From contig NZ_JACJOG010000059.1 in NCBI RefSeq assembly GCF_014695375.1, forward strand, positions 1-64,000: a DNA stretch of 64,000 nt, read 5' to 3'. The DNA is from Coleofasciculus sp. FACHB-T130. GTDB taxonomy: Bacteria; Cyanobacteriota; Cyanobacteriia; Cyanobacteriales; FACHB-T130. Numbering within the stretch: the stretch's first letter is position 1; the number at the start of each line of letters is the position of its first letter. A model generated the notes under the pieces. It was not told where the DNA came from and ran no database searches. It was given only the letters and a program-made list of their open reading frames with translations. The translations under genes and the position numbers were made by a program. Below, one piece after another: positions 46,064 through 55,793 of this stretch.

Positions 46064-47983
46064 GTGTCGTCTAGCACTATTCAAGACAAACACCCGCGAG
46101 AGCCAGTCCCACCGATTTTTAAGTTCATGCAGGGAGTCGGGAAAGCAACGGGCGGAACCCTCCTCGGCATCACCATGCTTACCAGTTCGGTAGCTGCTGG
46201 TGGACTGGTTGGATTAGCAATTAGCTTCCGTAACCTGCCAGATGTGCGCGTTCTCCGCAGCTATGCGCCTACTGAAACTTCTTACATCTACGATGTTAAG
46301 GGCAAGCACCTCACCAGTCTCCACGGCGAAGCCAATCGCGAAATCGTCCCCCTTGACCAAATTTCTCCTGAACTGAAGCGGGCGGTTCTCGCAATTGAAG
46401 ATAGCCACTTTTACTTCCACCAAGGCATCAACCCCAACAGCGTTGGTCGTGCTGTCCGAGCAAACTGGCAGAAGGGTTCGGTTGTTGAGGGCGGCTCGAC
46501 GATCACCATGCAGTTGGTGAAAAACCTATTTCTCTCTCGCAAGCGTACCTTTAGCCGCAAAATTGCTGAAGCTGTGCTGGCAATTCGTTTGGAGCAAATC
46601 TTTAAGAAAGACCAAATTTTAGAAATGTACCTCAATCAGGTGTATTGGGGTCACAACAATTACGGTGCCCAAACCGCATCTGAAAGCTACTTTGGCAAAA
46701 AAGCTGCCGACCTCAACTTGGCAGAGGCGTCAATGTTGGCAGGGATGATTCAGGCTCCAGAAGACTACAGCCCTTTCACCAACTACAAGCTCGCCAAACA
46801 GCGACAAGCGCAGGTGTTGGGTCGGATGAAAGAGTTGGGGTGGATTACAGCCCAAGAGGAAGCAGCCGCCCGCAAGCTAACCATTAAAAAGGGTCAGCTG
46901 ACTTCTTGGCAAACCAGCGAACTGCCTTACATCACAGATGCAGTCGTGGCTGAGTTGAAAGAGCGCTTTGGCCCGGATGCAGTGCTAAAAGGGGGAATGC
47001 GAGTCCAAACTACCATCGACTACAAATTCCAGCGGATGGCGGAACAAAAGGTCAGTCGTTGGCATAGAAGACTTCAGGGTTGGGGAGTTTATAACAACCA
47101 AATTGCTCTGGTGGCAGTCGATCCTCGGACGCATTTTGTGAAAGCCTTGGTTGGCGGGGTTAATTACAAAAAAAGTAAGTTTAATCGGGCAACCCAATCG
47201 CTACGCCAGCCAGGATCTGCCTTTAAACCATTTGTTTACTATACGGCGTTCGCGACTGGGAAATATTCGCCCTATTCCACGGTCTACGATTCGCCAGTCA
47301 GCTATCGAGATGGAGGGGGCTATTACTCTCCTAGAAACTACGGCGGCGGCTACTCCGGTGCGATGAGCATTCGCCAAGCCCTCGTCGTCTCTGCTAATGT
47401 GCCTGCGGTGAAAATCGGACGGTCTGTGGGGCTGGATAAGGTAATTGAAACCTTGCGGACGATTGGCTTTAAGAGTCCGATTGAGCCGGTGATTTCCTTG
47501 CCTCTGGGAGCGATTGGTGTAACGCCGTTGGAAATGGCTGGCGGCTATGCCACGTTTGCCAGTAATGGCTGGCATTCTGATACCACGCTGATTGTCCGGG
47601 TAACAGACAGCCGAGGCAATGTGTTGCTCGATAACACTCCTAAACCCCGTCTGGTGTTAGACCCGTGGGCGACTGCATCTCTGACTCAAGTGCTGCAAGG
47701 GGTGATCAGTGGCGGTACGGGGAAAGCTGCACAGATAGGTCGTCCGGCGGCTGGTAAGACGGGTACGACTTCTTTAGAGAAAGATGTTTGGTTTGTGGGC
47801 TATGTCCCGCAAATGTCAACGGCTGTGTGGATTGGCAAGGATAACAACCGCAGCTTAGGCGGTGGTGTTACAGGGGGCCAGTACGCCGCTCCGATTTGGC
47901 GCGATTTTATGTCAACGGCTATGTCTGGCGAACCCGTGCAATACTTCCCATCACCTTCCAAATTTGAGCGACCCCGCTCATAA
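46064..47983 (+). CDS. class A penicillin-binding protein (PBP1A-like)
   Basis: Bifunctional peptidoglycan synthase. Starts at a GTG (46064, GAGG upstream). A cytoplasmic N-tail, one membrane helix (about 30-55), then the GT51 glycosyltransferase with AIEDSHFYFHQG (catalytic E112), GGSTITMQLVKNL and RKIAEAVLAIRLEQ. The transpeptidase follows: S385-x-x-K388 in QPGSAFKPF, SANVPAV (SxN), and K565-T-G. 639 residues, complete. It precedes the convergent DUF1825 gene behind a shared hairpin. Confidence 0.96.
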   Translation: MSSSTIQDKHPREPVPPIFKFMQGVGKATGGTLLGITMLTSSVAAGGLVGLAISFRNLPDVRVLRSYAPTETSYIYDVKGKHLTSLHGEANREIVPLDQISPELKRAVLAIEDSHFYFHQGINPNSVGRAVRANWQKGSVVEGGSTITMQLVKNLFLSRKRTFSRKIAEAVLAIRLEQIFKKDQILEMYLNQVYWGHNNYGAQTASESYFGKKAADLNLAEASMLAGMIQAPEDYSPFTNYKLAKQRQAQVLGRMKELGWITAQEEAAARKLTIKKGQLTSWQTSELPYITDAVVAELKERFGPDAVLKGGMRVQTTIDYKFQRMAEQKVSRWHRRLQGWGVYNNQIALVAVDPRTHFVKALVGGVNYKKSKFNRATQSLRQPGSAFKPFVYYTAFATGKYSPYSTVYDSPVSYRDGGGYYSPRNYGGGYSGAMSIRQALVVSANVPAVKIGRSVGLDKVIETLRTIGFKSPIEPVISLPLGAIGVTPLEMAGGYATFASNGWHSDTTLIVRVTDSRGNVLLDNTPKPRLVLDPWATASLTQVLQGVISGGTGKAAQIGRPAAGKTGTTSLEKDVWFVGYVPQMSTAVWIGKDNNRSLGGGVTGGQYAAPIWRDFMSTAMSGEPVQYFPSPSKFERPRS

Positions 47984-47988
47984 TTTGA

Positions 47989-48025
47989 GATTTTGGATTT
48001 TGGAGCGAATCCAAAATCCAAAATC
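47989..48025. terminator. bidirectional terminator made of a dispersed repeat
   Basis: GATTTTGGATTTTGGA and its exact complement, 16-bp stem and 5-base loop. The CCAAAATCCAAAATC unit is the same kind that lies inside thiL at 61782-61829. Confidence 0.85.
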
Positions 48026-48026
48026 T

Positions 48027-48350
48027 TTAGGGTTGCTTGGACAGTTCGGATTTCATCCGCTCTAGGGTGAGGTTCATTTGGTCAAACATTTGAGCTGGAG
48101 TGATGCCAAATTGACCAAGCTGGGTATGTAGCTGCTGTACTGTCATTTGAGCCATGAAGTCATCAGATAGCTCGAATCGCTTCATAAAGACGCGATAGCG
48201 ATCCATCATGGCTTCCATTTGCTCAATGAAAATCTTTTTTCCTTCGAGATCGAATTTGCCATAGTGGCTTCCCAGTTGGATCAGGGATTGATAATCTTCA
48301 AATAGCTGCTTGGCTTCTTGCTGAACAATTTCTGAATCAAAAAATCCCAT
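48027..48350 (-). CDS. DUF1825 family protein
   Basis: A 107-residue helical protein of the DUF1825 family: MGFFDSEIVQQEAKQLFEDY at the start and KIFIEQMEAMMDRYRVFMKR in the middle. It is nearly universal in cyanobacteria, with unknown function. No membrane segment. Convergent with the PBP gene. Confidence 0.9.
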   Translation of the reverse strand: MGFFDSEIVQQEAKQLFEDYQSLIQLGSHYGKFDLEGKKIFIEQMEAMMDRYRVFMKRFELSDDFMAQMTVQQLHTQLGQFGITPAQMFDQMNLTLERMKSELSKQP

Positions 48351-48457
48351 AGCCTTTTCTTTTTCCCGTTAATGGGCTTCCCCGCCAAGGAGAAGTTTAC
48401 TGCTTTGAGTATCATTTTAGTGCAGCCCAATGTTTCCGTTATATTCGGTTTTCCGTA

Positions 48458-48754
48458 TTAACGGCGATCGCGCTCTAAATCCTCGATCGCTTTTTCCCAA
48501 TACCATTCCTCCGATTTAGCCGGATGCCTCTGTTTTAACCGCTCCACTAGCCGCATTGCAGCTGCCCTATCCCCACTCAACAGTCTCAGCAGCTTGTTTT
48601 GTCGCTTAATTGTGGGTTGGTGAGGCTGATGTCTACTTTCCTTGGCGGATGATTGTTTGGCAGATGATTGTAAGTGATGCAACTGCCAGAAAAAAATAGC
48701 TAGCAGCAAAATGAAGCCGAGTCCGATAGCAATACCGATTGTCCAAGATGGCAT
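48458..48754 (-). CDS. 98-residue membrane-anchored protein
   Basis: One N-terminal helix (WTIGIAIGLGFILLLAIFFW), a His/Ser/Gln linker and a basic helical C-terminus (AAAMRLVERLKQRHPAKSEE, AIEDLERDRR). No known domain. Conserved-looking charge pattern; divergent from the TM2 gene. Confidence 0.6.
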   Translation of the reverse strand: MPSWTIGIAIGLGFILLLAIFFWQLHHLQSSAKQSSAKESRHQPHQPTIKRQNKLLRLLSGDRAAAMRLVERLKQRHPAKSEEWYWEKAIEDLERDRR

Positions 48755-49031
48755 CCGATCGTCTACTTACCATTGACAAGTTTTTAAGGAAAGTCTATCC
48801 AGTTTCTCAGTAATTATCAGCGCCCAGCATCTGCAAGCCTTCTCAAGGAAAAAAATCAATATTATGGAAGAAGACAATTGCTTCCATCGCAAGCATGGTC
48901 TCGATAGGAAAATTCTCTGCTTTCCCTAAGCTTTTTTCCGGAAAATTTGGCAGTAAAATTTGGCAGCAGCTTCAGGAAGCAGGAAACCAGTCTGCAAGCA
49001 AGAGCCAAGAGGTCATGGAGTGGTGCGGTTC

Positions 49032-49415
49032 ATGTTAACAAAGGCAAAAAATCGAAAAGTTGCAGCTATCTTGGCGTTGGTGGGGGCAGTGATACCCGTT
49101 GCTGGATTCCACAAGTTTTATATGGGACAGCCGGTATGGGGTCTGGCTTATTTGCTCTTGTCGTGGGGGACACCGATTCCTCGGATTGCTAGCGCGATTG
49201 AAGGGTTTTGGTATTTAGTCCAAGATGGAGATGAGTTTGACCGGAATTTTAATTTGGGCGTGGAACCGGCTGTCTCCTCTGTCGGCGTCGATCCCAATCG
49301 GGTGGGTGCGATCGCAGATGCATTGCGCCAACTGGACAGCCTGCGGGAAGAGGGACTGATCTCAGAATATGAATTTGAGCAAAAGCGCCGTCAATGGCTC
49401 GATCGCATCGCTTGA
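49032..49415 (+). CDS. TM2-domain protein with SHOCT-like tail
   Basis: 127 residues from the ATG at 49032 (MLTKAKNRKVAAILALVGAV). The TM2 core is two helices around GFHKFYMGQPVWGLAYLLLS, and the C-terminal ADALRQLDSLREEGLISEYE is a SHOCT-like motif. The longer frame from 48960 is Cys/Arg-rich and not credible. TM2 proteins are small inner-membrane proteins of unknown role. Confidence 0.8.
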   Translation: MLTKAKNRKVAAILALVGAVIPVAGFHKFYMGQPVWGLAYLLLSWGTPIPRIASAIEGFWYLVQDGDEFDRNFNLGVEPAVSSVGVDPNRVGAIADALRQLDSLREEGLISEYEFEQKRRQWLDRIA

Positions 49416-49417
49416 CA

Positions 49418-49460
49418 TTTATGGCACTTTTTGATGGCACTGGTTTATGGCACTTTTTGA
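49418..49460 (+). repeat. 26-bp tandem duplication at the HhH gene start
   Basis: TTTATGGCACTTTTTGA occurs at 49418 and 49444 (period 26). Both copies carry an ATG; only the second is in frame with the long gene. Confidence 0.85.
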
Positions 49461-49995
49461 ATGGCTACCACCCGCAGCTCGATTAAATCCGAATTTGCAG
49501 TCAATTCGGGGCAGGATTTTGAACGATCCCTACTACCGCCTGCAATCCACTCAAGAAATTGCGATCGCAGCGGAACTTGGTATCAAGATTGATGCAAATC
49601 AGGCAAGTGTAGACGATTGGCTGAGATTACCAGGGTTATCAATTCATCAAGCGCGATCGCTCGTTTCCCTCGCTCGATCTGGCGTTCAATTTTTCTGCAT
49701 AGAGGATATTGCAGCAGCACTAGGAATGCCACCCGCTCGGCTAAAACCTCTAGAGGCAGTGATTAGATTTTGTTACTACGACGACTCTAGTTTGACAACG
49801 CCACAACTCATCAATCCAAATATGGCGTCTGTCGAAGAACTGATGCAGATTCCATTGATTGACGCGGTTCTCGCCGTAACAGTAGTGCAAAATCGTCTCG
49901 TTGCGGGGTCGTACCGCAACCTAGTTGATTTCCAGCAACGGCTATCGCTTCCTGGAAATCTAACTGCCCAATTAATGCATTATTTGCGATTTTGA
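49447..49995 (+). CDS. helix-hairpin-helix (ComEA-like) protein
   Basis: 182 residues with two or three HhH units: IKIDANQASVDDWLRLPGLS, VQFFCIEDIAAALGMPPARL, and NPNMASVEELMQIPLIDAVL. ComEA-like proteins bind DNA without sequence preference; this one lacks a signal peptide, so a cytoplasmic role is likely. It lies behind the TM2 gene by 31 bp. Confidence 0.8.
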   Translation: MALFEWLPPAARLNPNLQSIRGRILNDPYYRLQSTQEIAIAAELGIKIDANQASVDDWLRLPGLSIHQARSLVSLARSGVQFFCIEDIAAALGMPPARLKPLEAVIRFCYYDDSSLTTPQLINPNMASVEELMQIPLIDAVLAVTVVQNRLVAGSYRNLVDFQQRLSLPGNLTAQLMHYLRF

Positions 49996-50071
49996 ATAAC
50001 TTATCGAGAAAAGTGATGAGTTTTCAGCCTTGGATTGAAAACAGATAAAACTCATCACTCAAAACTTTGAC

Positions 50072-50818
50072 TTAAGTGCGGCTAATCCGGCTAAGAGGCC
50101 AGAAGCGGAAGAAGGCGCGACCAATGATATTTTCGTGGGGTAAGAAGCCCCAAACGTGGGAGTCGTTGCTGTTATTACGGTTATCTCCCATGACTAATAC
50201 CTGGTCTTCAGGCACCAGCGCTGGTCCCCACTGATATTCTGGGGGTTCTGCGATGTAGTCTTCCTGGAGGGGCGAGTCGTCCACGTAGACCTTACCATTT
50301 TGAACTTTAACGACGTGACCCGGTGTGCCAATCACTCGTTTAATAAAGGCTTGGTCTTTCGCATAGCCCTGAATTTGCAATTTTTGGGGAGGGTCAAAAA
50401 CTACGATGTCGCCTGGGTGGGGTGCCCGAAAGCGATAAGAGATTTTTTCCACTACCAAGCGATCGCCCACTTGCAAGGTCGGCAGCATAGAATCAGAGGG
50501 AATATAGCGGGGTTCGGCAACAAAGGTTCGGATAAAAAGGGCTAAACATAGGGCAATCAATAGAATTTGCAGGTTTTCTCTTAATTGTTCCCATATTCCC
50601 CCTCCTGCTGCCTTTTTTTCTTTATGTCCCCCGGAATCTACGCCTTTGGGTTGCCCTTGTTTTGTCTTCTCAGCAACAACTGCCCCAGTTTGATTGACTC
50701 CGTCCTGGGAAGACGCATCTGCCTGAATCTCAGACGGAAGTCCCAGTTGGGTCGAGTTTGAGGTAGCAAATTGTGGAGATTCGTTGACGGCTGCTAAATC
50801 CTTTTCCTCAGATGCCAT
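50072..50818 (-). CDS. lepB: signal peptidase I
   Basis: A 248-residue membrane peptidase that removes Sec/Tat signal peptides. After an 80-residue hydrophilic, Gln/Ser-rich N-terminal extension comes one helix (about 82-99, LQILLIALCLALFIRTFVAE). The catalytic serine S110 is in IPSDSMLPTL, the general base K160 in IKRVIGTPG, and GDNRNNSNDSHVWG is box E. The long N-tail is unusual but seen in some cyanobacteria. Confidence 0.95.
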   Translation of the reverse strand: MASEEKDLAAVNESPQFATSNSTQLGLPSEIQADASSQDGVNQTGAVVAEKTKQGQPKGVDSGGHKEKKAAGGGIWEQLRENLQILLIALCLALFIRTFVAEPRYIPSDSMLPTLQVGDRLVVEKISYRFRAPHPGDIVVFDPPQKLQIQGYAKDQAFIKRVIGTPGHVVKVQNGKVYVDDSPLQEDYIAEPPEYQWGPALVPEDQVLVMGDNRNNSNDSHVWGFLPHENIIGRAFFRFWPLSRISRT

Positions 50819-51186
50819 AGAAGTTTCAACTAAAAATATCTGGCGTTGTTAGCCACAGAGACAGTTTTGGCTTGTTTCAGCTCTCAGCCAAGATACCACG
50901 CGGCCTCTGGTTTAGATCCATTGGATTTAAGCAGGCTGTAATATTTCTCAATTTTTCAAAATTCTTCTTGTTCTTATTTAACTAGATTTACTGAGTCTAA
51001 AAAGCAAGCTTTATACTTTACAAAAAGATACTGATTTATATATACACTTTTATAAAATTTTTTCGTTCTTGGGGTTTTGGCAAAAACTCAAAGTTCCGAG
51101 AAATTATCTAGAGACAATCAATAAAGTTATTGTTACAAATTAAGGGAAGACATAAAATTAGGGCAAACAAAAGGAGTTTTCATAAT

Positions 51187-52085
51187 ATGAAATTGCGTAA
51201 TATTGCAACCTTAATGGCTGGTGCTACGGCGACTCTATGCTTTATTTCTATGGCTGGACAGCAGGCTAACGCGGGAACAATACACAAAGATTGGAACTAT
51301 AGCATTGATGCCTTTAATGATGGCTCTGGTGGAGCGGGTTATGAAATTAAAGGGATGGCAATCAAGGAAACCAGTGACAGCATTTTTGTAGCTCTAACTG
51401 GTGGTACGCCCTTGACAGGAACTTACGCGAGTGGCGCTGCTGACCAAAACATTGGTTGGGGAGATTTATTCTTCAATTTCACTGATAAAACTTTTAAAGC
51501 TGCCAGTGATGCAAACAGTTTTTTGGGATTCGCTTTGCTGGGACTAACGACTCAATGGTTTCCAGCACTGGCGTCTACAAAAATGTCCAAGCCGCTAGCG
51601 TTACTGGAACGAACAACGGATATAGCAGTTTGAAGCAATACTATGATTCTGGATGGGATCGGGAGAATACTAAAGGCACGGATTTTACTACTAAAGCTGA
51701 TGCTTATGCATACTTCGGTCAAGGTTCTATTCTCAATGTAATTGGCTCAGGTACAAAAGTGGGTGACATTACCATGCTCACCGCCTCTGCATTGAGTGCC
51801 GCCGGACTTGATTTTAGTCACTTTTTGGCAAGTGGAGATCAAACCATTGGGTTCCAGTTGAACAAGTCTCTTCTTGGCTTTGGAGACTACGTTGCTAATA
51901 TGTTTCTTGAGTGTGGCAATGATGGCGTCGCACTTGCTGGAGCAATTTTGCCACCAGCGCCAGTTGTTGAAGTAACTCACCAGGTACCAGAGCCTACTGG
52001 AATTGCGGGTATGGCTTTAGTTGCTCTAGCCTTTGTAGGCAGTCAACTGCATAAGCGTTTTCAGGGGAAAGTGACGCTAGAGTGA
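51187..52085 (+). pseudogene. PEP-CTERM surface protein (XDP1-like) broken by a one-base frameshift
   Basis: The ATG at 51187 (AGGAG upstream) begins MKLRNIATLMAGATATLCFI, a signal peptide. The frame runs to a stop at 51631-51633. The downstream frame from about 51522 continues the same protein (GIRFAGTNDSMVSSTGVYKN) to VPEPTGIAGMALVALAFVGS and a basic tail, a PEP-CTERM end. Adding one G in the GGG at 51525-51527 (or one T in the T run before it) joins the two into about 299 residues. AT-rich upstream region 50819-51186 holds its promoter and no other gene. Confidence 0.85.
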
Positions 52086-52184
52086 GACTCTTAGAAAAAT
52101 ATTATGGCTATTGAAAGCAACTAACAGGAACTTAATCAGGAACTGGAAACTGTCTTCACTATCTGCGCTAGCGTAGGAAGGAAG

Positions 52185-53642
52185 ATGTGTTCTCCAGTTT
52201 TTGCTGTGTTATTTTCTAAACGTCCTATTATACTTACCGGATTTATTGGTTGCTTGCTGATTTCCTTAAGTGCTTGCGCCAATAGTACCAACAGTGAAGC
52301 GCTGGAGCGATCGCTCGCAGCAGACCCTAAACTTAAGGACAATCCGGCTGCGTTTGGGTTGCCATCTCAAAATAACTCTCCGAACGAAACGCTTGTTGCA
52401 CTCCCCTCTGATTTCCCATCGGAGATTCCCGTCTATCCAGAGGCTCAGCTGCAAGAAGTCACGCCATCAACATCCGATCCCAATCAAGGACAGATCCTTC
52501 GTTGGACGACTTCTGACCCCAGCAACTCTGTCCAAAGCTTTTACCAGAAGGAATTTCAATCGAATAACTGGGAAATTGTGAGTCAGCCAACTGAGACTGA
52601 GGAGGGTGCTGTTCCTCCAACAGATATTTTAGTAGCTCGCCAGAATAACCTGAAAGTTACCGTTTCCATCCAGTCAGGTTCGGGTAGTAATAGTTTTATC
52701 TCAACACCCTCGCCGACTCCAGCGACTGCTGCTAATAGTCCAGCGAGTAGTGCAGCTAGTACCACACAATTTACCATTCAGTATGTCCGCGACGGCAGCG
52801 CAGCAGCACCGTCATCGAGTAACTCAGAAGTCGCCACTCAGCCAACGACTGAGGCAACAACCGACAAGCCGGGGTCTCCTTCTCAACCCTCTGTATTTAC
52901 AGATATCAACAAAGCACCCCAAGAATTACGTCAGTACGTAGAAAACCTGGCAGCATTGGGGGTACTTTCGCTCAACTCTGGTGGTTCCAAGAGTAACTCA
53001 GCCGCAGGCGAACAGTTTGAGCCAAATAAAACCATCACCCGCCGCCAGTATGCGCGTTGGCTGGTGGCTGCGAATAATCAGATTTATGCCAATAGTCCGG
53101 GGAAGCAAATCCGTTTAGCATCAACAGATGTCCAACCGGCTTTCCAGGATATTCCCCGCAGCGACCCTGATTTTCCTGCCATTCAAGGTTTAGCGGAGGC
53201 GGGTTTAATTCCCAGTCGGTTGACGGGTGATGCTACCGCTGTGTTGTTTCGCCCCGATGCACCGCTTACCCGCGAAAACTTGATTCTCTGGAAAGTGCCC
53301 CTAGATACCCGCCAGACTTTGCCCACCGCTTCGGTTGATGCGGTGAAGCAAACGTGGGGATTTCAGGATGCAGGCAAAACTGAGCCGAAGGCGTTGCGGG
53401 CGGTATTAGCCGATTTTCAAAATGGCGAATTGGCAAATATCCGGCGGGTTTTTGGGTATACAACGCTGTTCCAGCCGAAAAAACCTGTAACGAGGGCTGA
53501 GGCGGCGGCGGCGGTCTGGTACTTTGGTGCTGAAGGTGAAGGGGTATCTGCTCAAGATGCTTTGCAGAGCCAGCGTCAACAGAGCCAGCCATCAGCGGTA
53601 TCTACGCCGGAGCCTTCACCGTCAAGTTCTCCGAATCAATAG
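52185..53642 (+). CDS. SLH-domain lipoprotein
   Basis: A 485-residue exported protein. Lipoprotein signal with LSAC (about residue 31). A globular N-terminal half follows (FPSEIPVYPEAQLQEVTPST; YQKEFQSNNWEIVSQPTETE), then a Ser/Thr/Ala linker. S-layer homology motifs (about 235-330 and 400-450) carry VFTDINKAPQELRQYVENLA, ITRRQYARWLV and VTRAEAAAAVWYFG. SLH domains bind secondary cell-wall polymers. AGGAAGGAAG lies just before the ATG at 52185. Confidence 0.88.
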   Translation: MCSPVFAVLFSKRPIILTGFIGCLLISLSACANSTNSEALERSLAADPKLKDNPAAFGLPSQNNSPNETLVALPSDFPSEIPVYPEAQLQEVTPSTSDPNQGQILRWTTSDPSNSVQSFYQKEFQSNNWEIVSQPTETEEGAVPPTDILVARQNNLKVTVSIQSGSGSNSFISTPSPTPATAANSPASSAASTTQFTIQYVRDGSAAAPSSSNSEVATQPTTEATTDKPGSPSQPSVFTDINKAPQELRQYVENLAALGVLSLNSGGSKSNSAAGEQFEPNKTITRRQYARWLVAANNQIYANSPGKQIRLASTDVQPAFQDIPRSDPDFPAIQGLAEAGLIPSRLTGDATAVLFRPDAPLTRENLILWKVPLDTRQTLPTASVDAVKQTWGFQDAGKTEPKALRAVLADFQNGELANIRRVFGYTTLFQPKKPVTRAEAAAAVWYFGAEGEGVSAQDALQSQRQQSQPSAVSTPEPSPSSSPNQ

Positions 53643-53955
53643 CTTGACAACTAAAAGCAGTCAATGAAGCGATCGCAATTAGGCAAAGCCCTTGCTGAAG
53701 GTAAGCGATCGCTTCGCGCATTCTTTGGAATACAACAGCTTCTCTTTGAGAAGCGTAGATCGAGGCAGTTTCAGTACCTATTTAATAAAATTTTTAAAAG
53801 ATAAATTATAATGCTACCCCCCATGTTTTTTCAATGAATTTAGCTTTAAATTCACAGAAACTTCACACTATTTTGGGAGAAGTTTGTAAGAACTTTATAC
53901 AAAAGTTTATAGAGTTAGGAAAAATGTAGCAGAAAATACGGAGAAAGAGATCACT

Positions 53956-55005
53956 ATGAAAAAACAAATTCTAGCCACAGGATTTGTTCTTTTTTCTTTC
54001 CTATTGCCACTTAAGGCAGTAGCGGCATCCTTTGATAGAATTTACGTCTTTGGTGACAGCCTCTCCGATACTGGCAATGTGTCCAATCTGACAGGAGGAT
54101 TCTCTCCCCAATCTCCACCCTACTATCAGGGACGCTTTTCTAATGGCCCGATTTGGGTAGATGCTCTGGCAAATAAGTTGGGATTAGCTCCGGCTCTGGT
54201 CACTGAACTTGCGGGAGGAGCTAACTCTAGCAACGGTATTAACTTCGCTTTCGGTGGTGCTACCTCAGGAACCAAAAACGTCGCTGGTCCGTTACCGGGA
54301 TTGCAAACGGAGATCGATTTCTTTAAGAGTGGTTTGGCTGCAACCAAGCAGTCTGCTGACTCAGAAGCTCTATATATAGTATGGGCTGGTGGTAATGATT
54401 ACCTCGGTGGTGGCGTTACAGATCCAACTGAGCCTGTCAAGAATATATCGGCAGCGGTAACATCGCTTTTCAACCTCGGCGCTCGAAATTTCCTCGTAGC
54501 TAATTTACCAGATTTGGGAAAGGCTCCTGTCGGTCTTAGTGGCGGTATTGCCATGTCCAACGGTCTCAACCAGTTGACCGGATTCCATAACTCGGGCTTG
54601 AGCGATAGTCTCGGTGAATTGAGCAAGTCATTAAACGGAATCAACCTCAAATCTCTCGATGTCAATTCTTTATTTAACAATGTCATCGCAAATAAAGAGA
54701 AATTTGGTTTCACAAATGTGACTGACTCTTGCCTAACCAACTACGAGGGTCCCCAAGATTCCACCTACGATATATGCGATAACCCAGACAGTTATTTGTT
54801 CTGGGACAACATCCATCCCACAGCCGCTGGTCATAAGCTAGTGGCAGACTTAGCATTTGCAGCGCTGACACCCGCATCCGAACCTCAAAAAAGCGTTCCG
54901 GAACCGGCTTCGACATTGGGAATATTAGCTTTCGGGGCTTTAGGAGCAGGTTCGCTGAAGCGGCGCAAACCGAAAAAAGCCAGCTCAATCAAAACTGAAG
55001 TATAA
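53956..55005 (+). CDS. PEP-CTERM SGNH/GDSL hydrolase (copy 1)
   Basis: 349 residues. Signal peptide to about VAA (24). Block I GDSLSDTGN with nucleophile S35, a GGND segment (block III), and the C-terminal DNIHPTAAGH with D284/H287. The tail KSVPEPASTLGILAFGALGA is a PEP-CTERM sorting signal, then KRRKPKK. An exported esterase or lipase held at the surface. Closely related to the gene at 55794, and the 3' tails are nearly identical. Upstream 53643-53955 has HIP1 sites and a GCTTCTC/GAGAAGC hairpin but no gene. Confidence 0.9.
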   Translation: MKKQILATGFVLFSFLLPLKAVAASFDRIYVFGDSLSDTGNVSNLTGGFSPQSPPYYQGRFSNGPIWVDALANKLGLAPALVTELAGGANSSNGINFAFGGATSGTKNVAGPLPGLQTEIDFFKSGLAATKQSADSEALYIVWAGGNDYLGGGVTDPTEPVKNISAAVTSLFNLGARNFLVANLPDLGKAPVGLSGGIAMSNGLNQLTGFHNSGLSDSLGELSKSLNGINLKSLDVNSLFNNVIANKEKFGFTNVTDSCLTNYEGPQDSTYDICDNPDSYLFWDNIHPTAAGHKLVADLAFAALTPASEPQKSVPEPASTLGILAFGALGAGSLKRRKPKKASSIKTEV

Positions 55006-55016
55006 AGGATGAAGAC

Positions 55017-55066
55017 TCAAGGATGAAGGCGTTCCTGTTGAAGTCAAATGCACCGTTCATCCTTGA
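55017..55066 (+). terminator. hairpin after SGNH copy 1
   Basis: TCAAGGATGAA / TTCATCCTTGA, 11-bp stem. The same element follows copy 2. Confidence 0.7.
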
Positions 55067-55793
55067 TATTTTACACTTGATACTTTTTGGATTTTAGGGA
55101 CTTCTGACTTCAAACTATATTTGTTGAATTGAATAAACTTATCAATAATTTACGTAGTTAGTATTAATTTTACGTGAGTGATGATATGTCTTTAACTCCC
55201 GATAAATGTTAAATACTTGAATAGAAAAACTATTGAGTGAAGATAATTGGCAGAAAAAGGGAATTATGCAAGGGTTCTCATCCCCCAGCAGGTAGAGCAG
55301 TTGAAACATCAATGATTTAAATTAATTTAACAAGTTTTAGAGGGTCGAGGAATTATCTTAATAATCCTAATAATTGGTGAAATAAGCAACCGCAAAAAAA
55401 GGGATAAGATGGATGATATCCAACCAGTCTTGCATTGGAAACATAGGCAAGATTGGCAATAGGATCGTGGCGATCGCATCTAATAGATTAATTGGCATGA
55501 TTATCTTACCGTTAACCTTTGAAGTCTATAAATATTGCAGAATATCTCCAAGCTGGAGATAGGGGGCTCGACCGGAAATTGCCGCTCATATAATTAGAGA
55601 ATGACAAGCCTTGGGCGTTCCCATACCTCTACAAATGTAAAAATTTCTATTGTCTGTTACCTAGAATGGCAGAAGAGTGATAGCAGAGAAATGTATCTTT
55701 AGAAGGAAAAATTTTTAGCTATAAAATAGCAATTTAGAAAAAGACTAATTGACAAATAAACTTATTCACTAGCTTGACTACAGAAAAAACAAA
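55067..55793. other. AT-rich gene-free interval between the SGNH genes
   Basis: I see no gene here. It contains a small perfect hairpin ATCTCCA-AGC-TGGAGAT (55544-55560) and one HIP1-type site. It presumably holds the promoter of the second SGNH gene. Confidence 0.5.
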
